This document shows positions 62,236-64,000 of a stretch of 64,000 bases of DNA, one piece after another. The position numbers and the translations under genes are program-made. The DNA lies in contig NZ_OZ035533.1 of NCBI RefSeq assembly GCF_964033635.1, forward strand, positions 5,270,001 through 5,334,000, written 5' to 3'. A model generated the notes under the pieces. It was not told the origin of the DNA. It searched no databases and saw only the letters and a program-made list of their open reading frames with translations. This DNA comes from Chitinophaga sp. MM2321. Lineage in GTDB: Bacteria; Bacteroidota; Bacteroidia; Chitinophagales; Chitinophagaceae. Position 1 is the first letter of the stretch, and every line of letters starts with the position of its first letter.

Positions 62236-63270
62236 GTGAAAGAGCGTACTAACAAGATAACGATATACGATATTGCTCAACAACTAAACCTGTCTGCGTC
62301 CACGGTATCAAGAGCTTTACAGAATAATCCGCTTATCAATGAAGAAACGCGGGTAAAAGTACAGCATGCCGCCACAGAAATGGGCTATGTTCCTAACTGG
62401 ATTGCCTCCAGCCTGCGCAAGAAACGTTCAAACATCATTGGCCTGATCGTACCCCGCACTTCCATGTACTTTCAGAGTACGGCTATCAGCGGCATTCAGC
62501 ATGAAGCACATAAGTACGGCTTCAGCATCGTCATTGGCCAGACAGATGAAACCGTAGCCATGGAAAAAGAACTGGTACATACCTTCTACTCCTTGCGTGT
62601 AGACGGCCTGCTGGCAGTAGCTTCCATGTTTACCACCAATTTCGATCACTTCAGCCCGTTTATAAAAAACAATATTCCCCTGGTGTTTTATGATCGCGTT
62701 CCCAACGATTTCCAGGGTTATACCATCACCGGTGATGATTTCAGGGGCGGATTTCTCGCTACAGAACACCTGATCCGGCAAGGCTGCAAACGTATTGCGC
62801 ATTTCTCCGGATTATTAACGTGTAACCTTTACCAGCAAAGACTTGCAGGTTACAAGGAAGCATTGGCGAAATACGACATTCCTTACGATGAGCAGCTGGT
62901 CTACATCCATAATCTTACCATGGATGCGGCCTCGCAGGCAGCACGGGAAGTATTTGACAAAGGAGAACTTCCGGATGGTATGTTTACCGCCAATGACAGT
63001 TCTGCAGTAGCCTTTATCCAGGAAGCCAGGAAAAGGAATGTGGCAGTACCGGAACAAATTAAGGTGGTAGGATATTCAAATGACCTCTCTTCCCGCATCA
63101 TTACGCCTACCCTGACCACTATTGAGCAATCGGGCTATAATATGGGCCAGAAAGCCGTAGAAACGATCGTACAGCTCATCAACCAGGAAGAAGGGATTAA
63201 AGTGACTAAAAACTTCATATTTCCGGTTGAATTGATCCAGCGGGAATCCACCACGGTAAAAAAACTGTAA
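62236..63270 (+). CDS. LacI-family transcription regulator
   Basis: The 344-residue protein has an N-terminal LacI helix-turn-helix (ITIYDIAQQLNLSASTVSRAL, residues 8-28), the hinge helix (NWIASSLRKKRSN) and a periplasmic-binding-protein-like sugar-sensing core (IIGLIVPRTSMYF, GCKRIAHFSGL, TTIEQSGYNMGQKAVE). It is likely to control a sugar-utilization gene set. The start is GTG at 62236; the ATG at 62213 is out of frame. The targets are not identified; the gene at 63326 could be one. Confidence 0.9.
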   Translation: MKERTNKITIYDIAQQLNLSASTVSRALQNNPLINEETRVKVQHAATEMGYVPNWIASSLRKKRSNIIGLIVPRTSMYFQSTAISGIQHEAHKYGFSIVIGQTDETVAMEKELVHTFYSLRVDGLLAVASMFTTNFDHFSPFIKNNIPLVFYDRVPNDFQGYTITGDDFRGGFLATEHLIRQGCKRIAHFSGLLTCNLYQQRLAGYKEALAKYDIPYDEQLVYIHNLTMDAASQAAREVFDKGELPDGMFTANDSSAVAFIQEARKRNVAVPEQIKVVGYSNDLSSRIITPTLTTIEQSGYNMGQKAVETIVQLINQEEGIKVTKNFIFPVELIQRESTTVKKL

Positions 63271-63325
63271 TGGCTGTTCTTTTCGTATGTACCATAGCAT
63301 TATTATGAATTAACCTACAATTTTT

Positions 63326-64000
63326 ATGAAACATCACTTTTATGCCGGTATCCTGTTATCGGGTGCAGTAGCCATATCTTCCTGTAATAAGCATATATAT
63401 GTTCCCAATACAGTTAATGCGCCATTATTGAAGGAGAAACACGAATTTAAAGGCAGTATTTCTCCAACCAATCTCCAGGCAGCATTTGCCATTACAGACA
63501 ATATCGCCATTATGGCCAACGGGCAATATGTATACCGCTTCAAATTTGCTGATGATAATAATAATGATAACGACGTATTTGTTGATAATAATACCCGCGG
63601 CGGTGTGGTAGAAGGCGCGGTCGGTTTTTTCAAACCGCTCGATCCTAAAAAAAGAATGGTGTTTGATGTGTATGCCGGCTTTGGAGCAGGTCACTTTAAA
63701 ACGTTGGCATCGCAAAGCAACAGTACTACAGGCACTAACGTAAACGACTATCTGTTAAAGAACCAGTTCTCGAAAGTTTTCATACAACCCAGCATAGGCT
63801 TTGTGCATCCCGTTTTCGAGGCCGCATTTACGAGTCGTTTTTCATTGCTGAATTTCTACAATACCTATCTTGGCTCAAAGGCTTTTGAAAATGATGCTAC
63901 AGGCAAAGAGAATTTTATGCGCATCAGCGATAAGCCGGTCGCATTTTATGAACCTGGTTTTACTTTCCGGGTGGGATATAAATATGTGAAGTTCCAGATG
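63326..64000 (+). CDS. Putative lipoprotein, outer-membrane-like, partial (runs off right edge)
   Basis: An ATG at 63326 opens 225 codons to the window edge without a stop. The N-terminus is a lipoprotein signal (SGAVAISSCNKH, Cys20), followed by repeated amphipathic strands (NIAIMANGQYVYRFKFAD, GVVEGAVGFFKP, VFDVYAGFGAGHF, VFIQPSIGFV, GFTFRVGYKYV) of the kind found in outer-membrane beta-barrels. A patch of Asp/Asn repeats (DDNNNDNDV) is visible. No family is recognised. It begins 55 bp after the LacI-type gene. Confidence 0.6.
   Translation, partial: MKHHFYAGILLSGAVAISSCNKHIYVPNTVNAPLLKEKHEFKGSISPTNLQAAFAITDNIAIMANGQYVYRFKFADDNNNDNDVFVDNNTRGGVVEGAVGFFKPLDPKKRMVFDVYAGFGAGHFKTLASQSNSTTGTNVNDYLLKNQFSKVFIQPSIGFVHPVFEAAFTSRFSLLNFYNTYLGSKAFENDATGKENFMRISDKPVAFYEPGFTFRVGYKYVKFQM

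Overview
The window looks like chromosomal DNA of a Bacteroidota bacterium, most likely Chitinophagaceae (Chitinophaga-like). The evidence is two SusC/SusD pairs, an ExbB-ExbD-ExbD-TonB operon, FecI/FecR-type and other ECF sigma/anti-sigma pairs, many lipoproteins, few Shine-Dalgarno sequences, and promoters of the Bacteroidota type (TTG, about 19 bases, TAnnTTTG). No rRNA, tRNA, CRISPR array, transposase or prophage was seen.

Layout. 1-1231 is the N-terminal half of phosphoenolpyruvate carboxylase, followed by an orphan TonB gene. 2327-3164 has no ordinary gene but holds a compact regulatory region: a palindromic operator, an S-box-like element, and a 39-codon ORF ending in a cysteine cluster. 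3165-10044 carries a YitT membrane protein, a GH-A clan glycosidase, a NagX/HGSNAT-like membrane protein, an atypical SDR and the lutABC lactate-oxidation operon. 10180-14962 is a SusC/SusD transport pair whose promoter overlaps the same palindrome type. 15053-20176 carries a small secreted protein, a peptidoglycan amidase, an LpxL-type acyltransferase, a fatty-acid desaturase, an isonitrile-hydratase-like DJ-1 protein and an aldo/keto reductase. 20177-21650 is noncoding apart from one doubtful small ORF and holds an array of seven related hairpins.

21651-25872 encodes secreted or membrane proteins of little-known function, including a TPM-domain lipoprotein with a polyserine tail. 25875-33237 is a coherent cluster: ECF-like sigma factor, membrane TPR protein (probable anti-sigma), lipoprotein, PKD-domain envelope protein and a membrane-anchored TPR-CHAT caspase-like protease. 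33296-37389 has metabolic and regulatory genes (DUF5710, START, 3-hydroxyacyl-CoA dehydrogenase, Crp, DoxX, DUF4188-like). 37435-39687 is an AT-rich two-gene module, a PD-(D/E)XK nuclease-DUF2075 helicase plus a MazG-like pyrophosphohydrolase, and is a plausible phage-defence unit.

39879-53106 is a polysaccharide-utilization locus on the minus strand, in transcription order: ECF sigma, FecR anti-sigma, STN-containing SusC, SusD, six-hairpin glycosidase and GH42-like glycosidase. The rest has an SGNH lipoprotein, mnmE, the TonB energizing operon (55686-58792), a large DUF5117-type zinc metalloprotease, a LacI-family regulator with a palindrome at its promoter, and a partial lipoprotein at the right edge.

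The best candidates for undescribed biology are the hairpin array, the sigma/anti-sigma-PKD-CHAT cluster, the nuclease-helicase/MazG pair and the cysteine-leader region.
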